NCBI GenBank assembly: GCA_937966095.1
Contig: CALCKF010000032.1
Span: 1 to 60,274 of the forward strand
DNA length: 60,274 nucleotides
From: an uncultured Eubacterium sp.
GTDB lineage: Bacteria; Bacillota; Clostridia; Peptostreptococcales; Anaerovoracaceae
Direction: 5' to 3'
Positions 34,316-43,480 of the stretch are shown here, piece by piece; the stretch's first letter is position 1, and every line of letters begins with the position of its first letter. Both the position numbers and the translations under genes were made by a program. The notes beneath the pieces are model-generated. The model was not told where the DNA came from. It saw only the letters and a program-made list of their open reading frames with translations, and made no database searches.

Positions 34316-35210
34316 ATTTACAATTGTTTTCTAATAATTCTGCAAAATTATCCGGAAAGCCTATGAGGGACAAGTCTATATCATTATAGAACTCATCTAT
34401 TACCCCTAAAATTGTGGTGACAAAAGATAGTTTGTAAGAAGTGTTTGGGAGCCTTTTTAACAACATTATGATATATGCAAACATTGAGTCGTTTCTCACC
34501 TCAGGATGATTTTTCAAAAAGCTTTTTGAAAATCTTACAGGAGGCGAAAAGTTTGTATTGTACAAACGAGCAGCATGAGCGCACTTGTTTCGTAACACGG
34601 CCAAACAATGTAAATGATTTTCAAGTGTTTTTCTCCCAGTTCCTACAGATGCAGCGATTAAGTCCTTTTCTGAATAATACATTGCGCTGTAAAGTTTAGA
34701 AAGATTCGAAAAAGACATCAATTCTACCATAACCCATAACGGGAGCTTTCCACTATATTTTTTCTTGTGATGTTTTACAATTAAACTGTCATTATAATAA
34801 TTCTTTTCTCTGTCAAAACTTGACATCACATCGTCATAACCAACTTTATTATAAAAGTTTTGTTTATCATAGTGTTGGTCATGTGGTGGTTTGGTGCATT
34901 TTGCCAGAGAAAAACCATAGGCTATTTGGGTTCTATAATAGATCTCTGCTACTTCAATATATTTTCTACAAATATCACGCAACGCTTCATCAAATGAGTA
35001 GATGCGGCGCACTTGCTTAAAGGTTGTTCCTGCTTTATAGTCACTTTGATTTTTTGCAACTCTGAATTGCAAAGCATATCCTGTAAAGCGGTAATAGTTT
35101 GTCTTTCTGAGAGTGTCTTCAGCAATTTGATCGTCATCAATATGCATTCCATGAAGTTTAAGTTTGTTGATTTGTTCTTTGAAATCCAAAGGCTTCTTTA
35201 AAGTGTCCAT
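34314..35210 (-). CDS. Abi_2 (AbiD/AbiF-type) HEPN abortive-infection protein
   Basis: 298 residues. The N-terminal part (LDFKEQINKLKLHGMHIDD, TLRKTNYYRFTGYALQFR) is typical of the Abi_2 family. RNKCAH (R207-H212) is an RxxxxH HEPN ribonuclease motif, and PLWVMVELMSFSNLSKLY is a family segment. The longer frame to 35243 runs through a terminator hairpin, so the ATG at 35210, six bases after TGGAG, is the likely start. A promoter plus two-hairpin RNA lies between positions 35228 and 35328. AbiF-like toxins are reported to pair with such an RNA, and their HEPN fold is related to Cas13. An anti-phage role is inferred. Confidence 0.85.
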   Translation of the reverse strand: MDTLKKPLDFKEQINKLKLHGMHIDDDQIAEDTLRKTNYYRFTGYALQFRVAKNQSDYKAGTTFKQVRRIYSFDEALRDICRKYIEVAEIYYRTQIAYGFSLAKCTKPPHDQHYDKQNFYNKVGYDDVMSSFDREKNYYNDSLIVKHHKKKYSGKLPLWVMVELMSFSNLSKLYSAMYYSEKDLIAASVGTGRKTLENHLHCLAVLRNKCAHAARLYNTNFSPPVRFSKSFLKNHPEVRNDSMFAYIIMLLKRLPNTSYKLSFVTTILGVIDEFYNDIDLSLIGFPDNFAELLENNCK

Positions 35211-35227
35211 ATGTAACTCCATAAAGT

Positions 35228-35293
35228 AAAAAAGCTGAACCACATAATGTAGCTCAGCTTGGTCCCCGATTATAAATATCAGGCAACTCTGTT
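35228..35293 (-). ncRNA. short two-hairpin RNA upstream of the Abi gene (abiF-RNA-like)
   Basis: Reading the minus strand from about 35293: a first hairpin CCTGAT/ATCGGG, then GGACC, then a second hairpin AGCTGA/TCAGCT with an inner stem CTACA/TGTGG and a run of six T residues (35233-35228) that would end transcription before the Abi start codon. Length about 65 bases. It has its own consensus promoter. The layout corresponds to the abiF RNA motif described from comparative genomics upstream of abiF genes, a candidate RNA antitoxin; I have not matched it to the published consensus. Confidence 0.65.
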
Positions 35294-35299
35294 AATGTT

Positions 35300-35328
35300 A
35301 TAATACGCTGAGCGCTTAAAAATGTCAA
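35300..35328 (-). promoter_or_regulatory. promoter of the Abi-associated RNA and Abi gene
   Basis: On the minus strand TTGACA (35328-35323), 17-base spacer, TATTAT (35305-35300). The spacer contains the palindrome AAGCGCT. Confidence 0.75.
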
Positions 35329-35506
35329 TGTTTATTGTTATTTTTTTGTTATTAAAATGCTTAAAATATTTAGCATAATATACAAAAATTTATATATTCA
35401 AGAAAAAATTACTGTTTTGCAGTTAAAATTTTGTCAAATATAACGCTTATTGCAAGTCTATTGTCAGTTAAAATTTGAGAAATATAATTATACTTATGTT
35501 CAATCA

Positions 35507-36115
35507 TCAAAAATCATAGGCTTTTTCAAGATCATTTACGGCATCAACGGCTCCGCCTAAAAAAGCATTGTAAAAATCTCCATCTTCTTCAAATTCATCA
35601 ATAATCCATGCTCCATCTTTCTGGGTAAGCGAAACAGATACTGTGTCTGTGTAGTTTTTTTCCATAGTATCAATCTTGCTTTTTAATAATGTTTCACCAA
35701 GCGATACTATTTGTTCATCTGATGCATTACTGAATGCCAGAGCCATCGCCTGCGTAACATATTCTGACATGAAAGAGGTCAGAGTGGAGCCAATGTTATA
35801 AGTTGTAAATTTAACATCTACAGTGGCCTTATCATCTTCTATTTTTTCATTACTAATTTCGTATTCAAACTCCAAGATTTTAGGAATAAGACTTTCGTAT
35901 AATTCTTTTGTAAATTCATCATCTGAATCAGGATCATATATTTCGTTATTAAACTCAAAATCCCCACTTGAATATACAGAATTTATAACTTCTGAATCTT
36001 CGGCCTTAACTGCAGATAAAAAGGAGTCAACTGTTTCGGTTGGAGTAGGTCCTCCACACGAACATAAACCCACAGCTAGAATAAAGGTGATAATAGTTAT
36101 GATAATTTTTTTCAT
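35507..36115 (-). CDS. putative lipoprotein (DUF4878/DUF5105-like)
   Basis: 202 residues. Signal peptide with lipobox LCSC, then TPTETVDSFLSAVKAEDSEVIN, the start typical of small NTF2-like lipoproteins that follow a TPxxTVxxFL pattern. The C-terminal DGAWIIDEF strand fits the same fold. Function unknown. The ATG at 36115 follows AGGAGGAG. The 180 bases between it and the Abi promoter are very AT-rich and show nothing I recognise. Confidence 0.75.
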   Translation of the reverse strand: MKKIIITIITFILAVGLCSCGGPTPTETVDSFLSAVKAEDSEVINSVYSSGDFEFNNEIYDPDSDDEFTKELYESLIPKILEFEYEISNEKIEDDKATVDVKFTTYNIGSTLTSFMSEYVTQAMALAFSNASDEQIVSLGETLLKSKIDTMEKNYTDTVSVSLTQKDGAWIIDEFEEDGDFYNAFLGGAVDAVNDLEKAYDF

Positions 36116-36140
36116 CACTTCTCCTCCTCTATAATCAAGA

Positions 36141-36440
36141 CTATAAATCTGCTATATCAGGAACGTGAATACCTCTTTTACTCATTGCCTGAGCGCCCCT
36201 TACATCAACTGGAAGCCAGCCTTCTTCGATTAGTTTTTTTATGTATATTTTGTTATAAATAAAAGGAAATATAAGCCAACAAATACCACATGTTAGGGCA
36301 CTAATTACTATAGATAATATAGCCCATTTAAAATCCCCGCGCAATAAAGGAACTAAAAATCCAAAGAATAGCATAGTCCAACTAAAACCGACCTTAACTG
36401 TTTTAACAGCTCCATATTGATTTTTCATTTGCGCTTTCAT
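36141..36440 (-). CDS. small integral membrane protein
   Basis: 99 residues. VKVGFSWTMLFFGFLVPLLRGDFKW is a first membrane segment (given as two parts GFSWTMLFFGF and VPLLRGDFKW), followed by WAILSIVISALTCGICWLIF and IYNKIYIKKLIEEGW. This layout recurs in small membrane proteins of phages and genomic islands whose role is unknown. AAGGAG precedes the start. It lies 25 bases upstream of the lipoprotein gene, so the two may be cotranscribed. Confidence 0.7.
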   Translation of the reverse strand: MKAQMKNQYGAVKTVKVGFSWTMLFFGFLVPLLRGDFKWAILSIVISALTCGICWLIFPFIYNKIYIKKLIEEGWLPVDVRGAQAMSKRGIHVPDIADL

Positions 36441-36567
36441 CTTCTTCTCCTTCTTGATTAAATATGAAATAACTACATATCTAAAATCCCATAATACCTT
36501 AATCGTACCGTTTGCAGGAGGTTATGATTCCAAATCGTTTTTTCTGTAATATAACGACTTGAAATAT

Positions 36568-36920
36568 TTAATTAGATTCCGCAAATAACAATTCCTGTAC
36601 TTCTTCAGTAGTTAGTTTGAAATTCGAACCTGTAAACGTAGCACCGTCAGCATCGTACATAATTATGGTCTCATATCATAGGCCCTCCTGCGAACAGCTC
36701 GCTTCTGCCGGCGGTTACTCACATCAGTCTGATCCAGTATGTCTCCTGTGCTGGTCTCATAGTGTCCGATCTCTTCTGCCAACGTGCAGTACTGGCGACA
36801 TTCCGGCATATTGTTATTAATCCAGATACACCCATCAGCATAAAGACCGTCATTTTTCATTGATCGTTCTTCAATATGGAGATTATCGTATTTCGCCATA
36901 AGAATTTCGTACTTTGTCAC
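36568..36920 (-). pseudogene. ImmA/IrrE-type metallopeptidase, truncated
   Basis: The open part (36663-36920) starts with GTG after AAGGAGGTGTTACC and encodes 85 residues with CTLAEEIGHYETS, the zinc-site helix of the ImmA family in its EExGH variant. It stops after RRRAYDM, where intact relatives continue with about 40 more residues. Beyond the stop, another frame ends EVQELLFAESN at a TAA (36570-36568), apparently the tail of a different, lost gene. A deletion between the two is likely. ImmA proteases cleave XRE repressors such as the one encoded next door. Confidence 0.7.
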
Positions 36921-36968
36921 GGTAACACCTCCTTGAGCGAATCATACTGAAATTACTGTGAATAAAAT

Positions 36969-37280
36969 CTACCTATTATTTCTTTTTGAAAGCACAAACT
37001 TTTTGAACTCTTCTATTTCGTCCAGTTCTTCCTTTGTCCATTCTTCGCCTTCATGGTGGGCGGCTATGGTTGTAATTTTATCACTTCTGCCCATTAAATA
37101 GTCCATATCAACGTTAAAGAAATCAGCTATTGCTTCTAACGTTTCAAAATCAGGCTCACGTTCACCGTTTTCATACATGCCAACGGCACTACGCGAAAAG
37201 CCAAGTCTATTGGCAAGCTCCTGTTGTGTATATCCGTTATTGATTCTTAAATTTTTAAAAACTGCTGAAAAATTTGACAT
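36969..37280 (-). CDS. XRE-family (CI/ImmR-like) repressor
   Basis: 103 residues. The helix-turn-helix YTQQELANRLGFSRSAVGMYE is near the N-terminus, followed by FNVDMDYLMGRSD and an acidic C-terminal helix (EEWTKEELDEIEEFKKFVL). The start at 37280 follows GGAGGAATAACA; the longer frame to 37367 crosses the operators and is not used. Divergent from the giant polyvalent gene; three operator copies lie between them. With the ImmA remnant it forms the usual repressor/antirepressor pair. Confidence 0.88.
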   Translation of the reverse strand: MSNFSAVFKNLRINNGYTQQELANRLGFSRSAVGMYENGEREPDFETLEAIADFFNVDMDYLMGRSDKITTIAAHHEGEEWTKEELDEIEEFKKFVLSKRNNR

Positions 37281-37314
37281 TGTTATTCCTCCATGTGTGG
37301 TGTACACAAATAAT

Positions 37315-37387
37315 AACACGTTTTGTGGGTAAAGAAAAGAAAAAATCCACAAAACGTGTCGACACAATTTGTGGCGAATGATATAAT
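37315..37387. promoter_or_regulatory. three operator copies and the promoter of the giant gene
   Basis: A 14-base element CCACAAAACGTGTC occurs at 37347-37360, as CCACAAATTGTGTC (reverse strand) at 37361-37374, and as CCACAAAACGTGTT (reverse strand) at 37315-37328. TCGACA (37359-37364), 17-base spacer and TATAAT (37382-37387) form a promoter toward the giant gene that is fully covered by two of the operators. TATTAT on the minus strand (37315-37310) is a possible -10 for the repressor gene, next to the third operator. Confidence 0.75.
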
Positions 37388-37403
37388 CATGACGTGAAAG
37401 GGG

Positions 37404-40400
37404 GTGCAGAGAAACAACAAATCATATACTGTTAGGGACTCAAAGCTCAGAAGAAATCGAGCAAATGAAAAGTCTTCAAATAAAGTTCAATCATATAGTA
37501 AGAAAACCGCGCAACATAGTGAAAAGCTTCGCAGCTTTCAGCAAAACAAAAAAAATGTGCAAACAAAAACCAGAAGCGAACAAGCTGGTGTTAAGAACGG
37601 AAACAGCGATACAGGTAAGCTGAGTAAAGGTGTATTAAAAAGATATGCAGGTTCTCAGATTTCCGGTGTTTTAGATTCTGCGGATGATTTAACTAATTAT
37701 CTTTCAAAAGTCATGCCGGGAGGTGGAGCATTAAAGGCAGGAACCGAAGCCGCAAAATTTGTATATGACAATACTGCCGGAAAAGCGAATGAAAATATAT
37801 CTACCAAAAGTATACAGAAAAAGTTAGAAAAAACCGGAAACAAACTTCAAAAATCCGGGCAGAAAGATATAGACAAGGTTAAAGAAGATAAAAGTGGAGC
37901 TGCGCAATGGGGAATTGATCTTGCAACTGGTGCGGCAGAGCTTGGACTTGATGCAATATTGACCCGTGGAAGAGGGACTATGGCTGCTATGTATAATCGC
38001 GCATACGGCAGTGCAAAACAAAGCGCACTTGACGAAGGCGCAAGCGAAGAGCAGGCAAGGATGTATGGCAGAGCTATAGGCGGACTTGAAGCGGCTACAG
38101 AAAAAATGTTTTCAGCGGCAAAGCCTTTGCAAAAACTTTATGGCAAAGGTGCGGCAGATGATGTCATGGAAGCTTTGCTTCAAAAGGTAGTCAGTAAAAC
38201 TACATCAAAAACGGGGAAAAATGTAGCTTATCATGGAGGTAAAACGCTTGCTTCGGCGATAACAGAAGGTCTTGAAGAAATGGTGTCGGAAGGGCTTGAT
38301 CCTGTGATTGCTAATCAGGTATATGCAAATGCCATTGGCAATCCCCATGAAATGGCTGATGTTAAAGATTATTTATATTCAGGATCGATAGGGGCGGCTC
38401 TTGGGGGAACTCTCGGCGGAGCAGGTCAAATAATGGAATATGGCCAAGGCAGGCACATTGAAAATATATTTGGTGATGATGGCATAAAAAGTCTTGCAAA
38501 GGCAGCATCACAGGTTGATGAAGCGGGCGAAGCTGTGAAGGGCGCTGCCATAAATGAAATGATAAATCAGGGAAAAGGAATTGCTTCCGGACAAGCAGGG
38601 GAGCTGTATAAGGCTGTATATAGTCAGGAAGTAAAGGATCTTGAGAGAGAAAGTCTTATTGGCAGATCAGCGGATGCTATCATGCAGAGAGAAAACCTTA
38701 TTTCTCCGATTCAAGTGGATGAAGAAACAGGCGAGATCATAGTTGGCAGAAACACGGTACAGGCTTTCAATGAGCAAAAAGAAGTAGCATCTGCCGCAGT
38801 AAACCAACTTGCGGCAGAAACAGACATGCAACTTCCAGAAATGACTACAAAGCAGATTGCAGAAGCAGTAGCTGCTATACAGACCGGTATCGGTGGTATT
38901 GATGAGGTGAACCTATTTACTGTCGGAAATCCGGAAGCAAGGACCGTTTATGAGATTGTAACTGGAAAGACATTACCGAAAACCAATAAGGAAACACGGG
39001 AAATGCTTTTCGAGGAAATCGGAAAGAACCGTGTTAATTCTGCGCGCCTTGAAACAAATGGGATGGTTGATTCTATAAAAGGGCTTATTATTCAGGATGC
39101 ATCATTACAATATGAGCAGGCGGGGCAAGAGGCCTTTGCACAGGCGTTTTCTGATGTTAATGTTGGTAATGTTGTGCAGATTTCCGAATCACTTGAGACG
39201 TTTGATGATTTTTATCGTGCAGGCAGAAATGATATTGCTTATGAAGATGTTATATCTGTTGCTAATCCGGCATATGAGAATGTGTCAAGAGAAGTCCGTG
39301 AAGCCGCATGGAAAGCAGGGCAACAGGATAGATTATATGCCGCGGACGTGGCGAGAAATCTACAAATAAAAATAGGTCAGACTGCACGAAATAATCGCTC
39401 TCAGGGGATAAGAAGCCAAGGCGGCAGGCTAATATCTGAAATATCCAGAGAAAACAGGTCAAGACTTACTGCGAGTCGTCAAGGCATGTTAAGAATGCTT
39501 GCAAGAGTATTTGGCATAGATATACACCTTGTAGACAGCCTTTCGAGCGGAGCAAACGGCGAGTATCACGACGGGGCTATATATCTTTCCATGGAAAATG
39601 ACAGGGCGCTTGAGTATATTTTTGCGCATGAGATAACCCACCACATGCAGAGTTATGCGCCAGAAGAATACAATAAGCTCAAAGAGCTTATCCGCAGCAG
39701 ATGGGCGCAGCGCGGAGATATGGAAGATGCAATAAAGACAAAGATGGCTCAGTATGCCCGTCACGATGTAAAGATAAGTCATGAGGAAGCCCTTGACGAG
39801 ATAATCGCAGATTCTACGTACGAAGTATTGCAGGATGAGGAATTTATCGACGAGGTCGTAAAAACGGACAGGGGCATCGCTCAGGCGATTCTGGACGCTA
39901 TCAAGAGTGTACTGAGAAAGCTCAGACTTGTAATCGCCGGAGGCGATAGGTTTACTCCTGCCCAGAACGAGGCACTGCTTTCGGAGCTGGATCTGCTCAA
40001 GGAGTTTGAGAGACTGTGGGCTGATGGTCTTATGAGAGCTGCGGAGAATAGGGCTGCTGTGGGAAATATAAATAACACAGTTGAAGTAAGGCAGTCCAGA
40101 AAAGATGGAGATTCACTAAGAGATCAACTGCGTAAAAATTTAAGCAAATTGGAAGATATGGAGCCGGTAGCTGATGTTAAGTATGAAAGTATACGACACT
40201 TAAATAGAGCTGAAAAAGCTAAAGTTATAATGAAGGAGTATGATAAGAAGTTCAAGGGCGGAATTGAAAGAGAAAACTTTGGATTTATCATGCTTAGACA
40301 AGATGAAGTTGTCGGGAGTTTAAAATATTTACATACAGATGGTGAATATGCAGCATTTAACGTATTACCTCAAGTGCTGAAAAGAGGAAGGATTATTTCG

Positions 40401-41993
40401 GGCAATAAGAACCATAAAGGAAGGGCAATAGATACGGTTACAATAGCTGCGCCGGTTACGATAAATGAGACAACTGGATATATGGCTGCCGCAGTCAAGG
40501 TTGGAGGTAAAAATAGATATCACGTTCACAGAATACTCATGCCAGATGGTTCAGAGTTTGTATTCAAAGAAAAAACAGAACCTATCAGTGCTGGCGTTCC
40601 TGCTCAAAAGAACAGCAAGGGGTCAGCTATCGGTTCTGCTTCCAATAATAATATAACAGATAATTCGGAGAAAAACAAGGGACAAATGTCTCTCCCGGAT
40701 ACCGATTCTGAGGGCAACAGCCTTACGGATGCGCAGAGAGAATACTTTAGAGATAGCAAAATTGTTGATGAAGAAGGAAAACTGCGCATAGTGTATCATG
40801 GTAGTAGCGAGGATTTTACGATATTTGACAGAGCAAGGACAAGGGCGAACATGGATATACAAGGAAATTTCTTTAGTCCATGGGAGATAGACGCTGGTGG
40901 ATACGGGGAAAACGTAAGAGCTTTCTATCTTAATATAAAGAACCCTGCACCTGAGGGCGTTGCGTATCAGGCGCTTAACAGGTACAAGGGACAAAATGAA
41001 GCGGGCGTAAAAGCAAGGGAATATCTTGTGAGCCAGGGATATGACGGTGTGAACAACAGCGATGAGGAGTATATTGCGTTTTATCCAGAGCAGATCAAGA
41101 ACATCGACAATGAAAATCCGACAGACAGCTCTGATATCAGATATTCGCTTAAGGATTATGATAAGAAGCAAATAAAAAATTGGGGGAACAGCAAGAAGAT
41201 TATCATATATGAAAACCCACAACAGCTCAAAAGTTTCGTAGATGAGGCAAGGCAGGGGAAAGCAGGCAATAAGAAGATATATTTTGGAGTGGTGCCGGAT
41301 GATTTGGCGAAACGCGTATTGAATGAAACAGGTATAGATATATCGAATAGGAATGTTGCTCTTGGTGCATATGAGATTCAGAAAATTTTAAAAGATCACG
41401 GAGATGAAGATAAAGAAGCTACAAGGGGGCAGAGAGCGATAACTGCTGATGATTTTTCTCATATTCGTGACGTTATAGAAAGCCCGGACACAATAGAGCT
41501 TGATGATAAATTGTATAATGGCAGGCCTATAATAAAATTCACGAAAGTAATAGGCTCTAAAAACACAGTCGTTACTTACGATTCGGTGCGAAGTTCTGAC
41601 CTGAGAGTGCAGACTATGTATATCGGGCAAAATAAAAAGAGCCTTGCCACTGTGATAGATGAGCAAGCCTCTATCAATACGCCCGAAGCGACAAGCGGTA
41701 CAGCTCTTAAATCAAGTATAACTGATGACGGAAGCAAAAGCAATACGCAATATTCCTACCCTGACGAATCCGACGTGGTCGATTATGCCAATGAGTATGA
41801 TACGGAGTTTATCGACGTGCCACCGGTTCGTGACTATGAGAAAGATGCGTTGCGTGTAAGACAGCAGACGTATGGTGAGCTTCTGGAGCAGGTTGAGAAA
41901 TTGAAGCGTGACAAGCATCTTACAAAAGGCAAGGTGCTCGATGAGAAGTCTGTATCAGATGGGCGCAGCGCGGAGATATGGAAGATGCAATAA
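37404..41993 (+). CDS. giant phage-type polyvalent protein with zincin and toxin-like modules
   Basis: 1529 residues. Order: Lys/Gln-rich start (1-75), Ala/Gly-rich helical region with possible hydrophobic stretches (165-345), helical spacer to 690, zincin-type domain with HEITHH (742-747) and DEIIAD (798-803), helical block (810-885), module A (915-1060), an ART-like domain with YHGS (1131-1134), NFFSPWEIDAGGYG and EEYIAFYPEQ (1221-1230), module B (1255-1410) resembling the phage Barnase/EndoU/colicin-E5/RelE-like nuclease group, and an end block PDESDVVDYANE to VLDEKSV (1453-1517). The last 12 residues are read out of frame from a duplicated peptidase segment, so the native C-terminus is lost. 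GTG start about 10 bases after the predicted transcription start. Domain names are from memory of family patterns. Confidence 0.75.
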   Translation: MQRNNKSYTVRDSKLRRNRANEKSSNKVQSYSKKTAQHSEKLRSFQQNKKNVQTKTRSEQAGVKNGNSDTGKLSKGVLKRYAGSQISGVLDSADDLTNYLSKVMPGGGALKAGTEAAKFVYDNTAGKANENISTKSIQKKLEKTGNKLQKSGQKDIDKVKEDKSGAAQWGIDLATGAAELGLDAILTRGRGTMAAMYNRAYGSAKQSALDEGASEEQARMYGRAIGGLEAATEKMFSAAKPLQKLYGKGAADDVMEALLQKVVSKTTSKTGKNVAYHGGKTLASAITEGLEEMVSEGLDPVIANQVYANAIGNPHEMADVKDYLYSGSIGAALGGTLGGAGQIMEYGQGRHIENIFGDDGIKSLAKAASQVDEAGEAVKGAAINEMINQGKGIASGQAGELYKAVYSQEVKDLERESLIGRSADAIMQRENLISPIQVDEETGEIIVGRNTVQAFNEQKEVASAAVNQLAAETDMQLPEMTTKQIAEAVAAIQTGIGGIDEVNLFTVGNPEARTVYEIVTGKTLPKTNKETREMLFEEIGKNRVNSARLETNGMVDSIKGLIIQDASLQYEQAGQEAFAQAFSDVNVGNVVQISESLETFDDFYRAGRNDIAYEDVISVANPAYENVSREVREAAWKAGQQDRLYAADVARNLQIKIGQTARNNRSQGIRSQGGRLISEISRENRSRLTASRQGMLRMLARVFGIDIHLVDSLSSGANGEYHDGAIYLSMENDRALEYIFAHEITHHMQSYAPEEYNKLKELIRSRWAQRGDMEDAIKTKMAQYARHDVKISHEEALDEIIADSTYEVLQDEEFIDEVVKTDRGIAQAILDAIKSVLRKLRLVIAGGDRFTPAQNEALLSELDLLKEFERLWADGLMRAAENRAAVGNINNTVEVRQSRKDGDSLRDQLRKNLSKLEDMEPVADVKYESIRHLNRAEKAKVIMKEYDKKFKGGIERENFGFIMLRQDEVVGSLKYLHTDGEYAAFNVLPQVLKRGRIISGNKNHKGRAIDTVTIAAPVTINETTGYMAAAVKVGGKNRYHVHRILMPDGSEFVFKEKTEPISAGVPAQKNSKGSAIGSASNNNITDNSEKNKGQMSLPDTDSEGNSLTDAQREYFRDSKIVDEEGKLRIVYHGSSEDFTIFDRARTRANMDIQGNFFSPWEIDAGGYGENVRAFYLNIKNPAPEGVAYQALNRYKGQNEAGVKAREYLVSQGYDGVNNSDEEYIAFYPEQIKNIDNENPTDSSDIRYSLKDYDKKQIKNWGNSKKIIIYENPQQLKSFVDEARQGKAGNKKIYFGVVPDDLAKRVLNETGIDISNRNVALGAYEIQKILKDHGDEDKEATRGQRAITADDFSHIRDVIESPDTIELDDKLYNGRPIIKFTKVIGSKNTVVTYDSVRSSDLRVQTMYIGQNKKSLATVIDEQASINTPEATSGTALKSSITDDGSKSNTQYSYPDESDVVDYANEYDTEFIDVPPVRDYEKDALRVRQQTYGELLEQVEKLKRDKHLTKGKVLDEKSVSDGRSAEIWKMQ

Positions 41994-43480
41994 AGACAAA
42001 GATGGCTCAGTATGCCCGTCATGATGTAAGGATAAGTCACGAGGAAGCATTTGACGAGATAATTGCCGATTCTACGTACGAAGTATAATTTATCGACGAG
42101 ATCGTAAAAACGGACAGGGGCATCGCTCAGGCGATTCTGGACGCTATCAAGAATGTACTGAAAAAGCTCAGGCTTGTTATTGCCGGAGGTGACAAGTTTA
42201 TTCCTGCGCAGAATGAGGCACTGCTTTCGGAGCTGGATCTGCTCAAGGAGTTTGAGAGGCTGTGGGTCGATGGTCTTGCGAGAGCTGCGGATAATAGGGC
42301 AGTCGTGGGCTCTATGGGCTCTGAGATAAGGCGACAGGCAGCGGGAGGCATCAAGCATTTTAATGTCACAAAAGAAGGCATTGCTGATAACATCATCAAA
42401 GTGGCAAATATGGAGCCTGTGGCAGAGATGACAGGGAAAGAATTTCCAAAAGGCGAAAAGAAACTGTCTGAACAGGTAAATGATTATTATGGTACATTGG
42501 GAAATGTTGCCCATAACGATACTATAGGCGATGTAGAGCTGGACTATGGTACCATAATGGATGACATATCACATGGCGTTGGGCGAAAAAAAGCAATATC
42601 TTTTAAAGCTGTGCCCTATGTTATAGAAAAAGGGAAAATAATCGACACTAAATTAAATAGGGAAAACAGGGAATATGATACCGTTGCTATAGCAGCTCCA
42701 ATTACAATAGGAAATGATGGATATATTATGGGGGCAATTATTAGAAGGATACCATCTATAGCAATAAGAAAAGGCGCTCCCGGTGCACAGAGGCATTATG
42801 TGCATGAAGTCATGATAGAAAAAATCAGTGCTGACTTCAAGACCGGTCAGGCTAATTCGCCCGGTGCCGGAGTCAACACTGATTCCTCTATGGGCAGTTT
42901 ACTATATGATATTGTAGAAGTCAAGAATGGGACGCTTAAAAAAGATGAGTTGCTCAACAGAATATTCCCTGATGAGGGCAGATTTTCACTTAAAACCACA
43001 CAGAGAGTGCAACCGTTTGATATAACAAAAGATAAAATTCTTGAAAATATGAAAATGGTGACCGGGATGTCTCCTGTAGTTACGCTTGACGGTTCCGGCT
43101 TTAAAAAACAGGAAGGACGTTCACTTTCACAGGCTGTAATGGATTATTACGGTGGTAAAGAGTTTTACGTAAACAATCCTACTATTGGCGAGGTAAAGGT
43201 CGGCAGGCGTGGGATAAAGGCAGGAACGCAGCACAAGCTCTATGGCTCGAAAATAGAGGGGTTTAAAGCATTAAGAGAGGTTATTGAGGACGGTTATGTA
43301 ATTAATATATCTCAGGATTATAAGAACGATGGAACCGATCGTGTTATTTTGGCTGCGCCTATAGAAATAGACAGCAATGTATACTATATGGGAGCTGTAA
43401 TTAACAGAGCCAAGAGTAACAATATTCAGAATTATTATATTCATGATGTGGTCTTGGAAGAAAAAAAACAACACCCCTAA
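41956..43480 (+). pseudogene. second, decayed copy of the polyvalent gene backbone, with two LPD-like modules
   Basis: Positions 41956 to about 42305 repeat 39698-40058 (end of the zincin domain and helical block) with a 12-base deletion and an in-frame TAA near 42088. After that the frame is open to 43480. It encodes two related modules, each with a core of the type DTVAIAAPITIGNDGYIMGA / DRVILAAPIEIDSNVYYMGA, like module A of the intact gene. The boundary between them is DEGRFSLKTT. No ribosome binding site is seen at the GTG at 42305. The frame is lost at a run of eight A (43461-43468). Confidence 0.8.

Noticed and set aside
35211..35243. Longer N-terminus of the Abi protein starting with GTG at 35243
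   Set aside because: It would begin inside the terminator hairpin of the upstream RNA and has no ribosome binding site; the ATG at 35210 has one.
41982..41993. Native C-terminus of the giant protein
   Set aside because: The last 12 codons read a duplicated peptidase segment in the wrong frame, so the natural end of the protein is not there.
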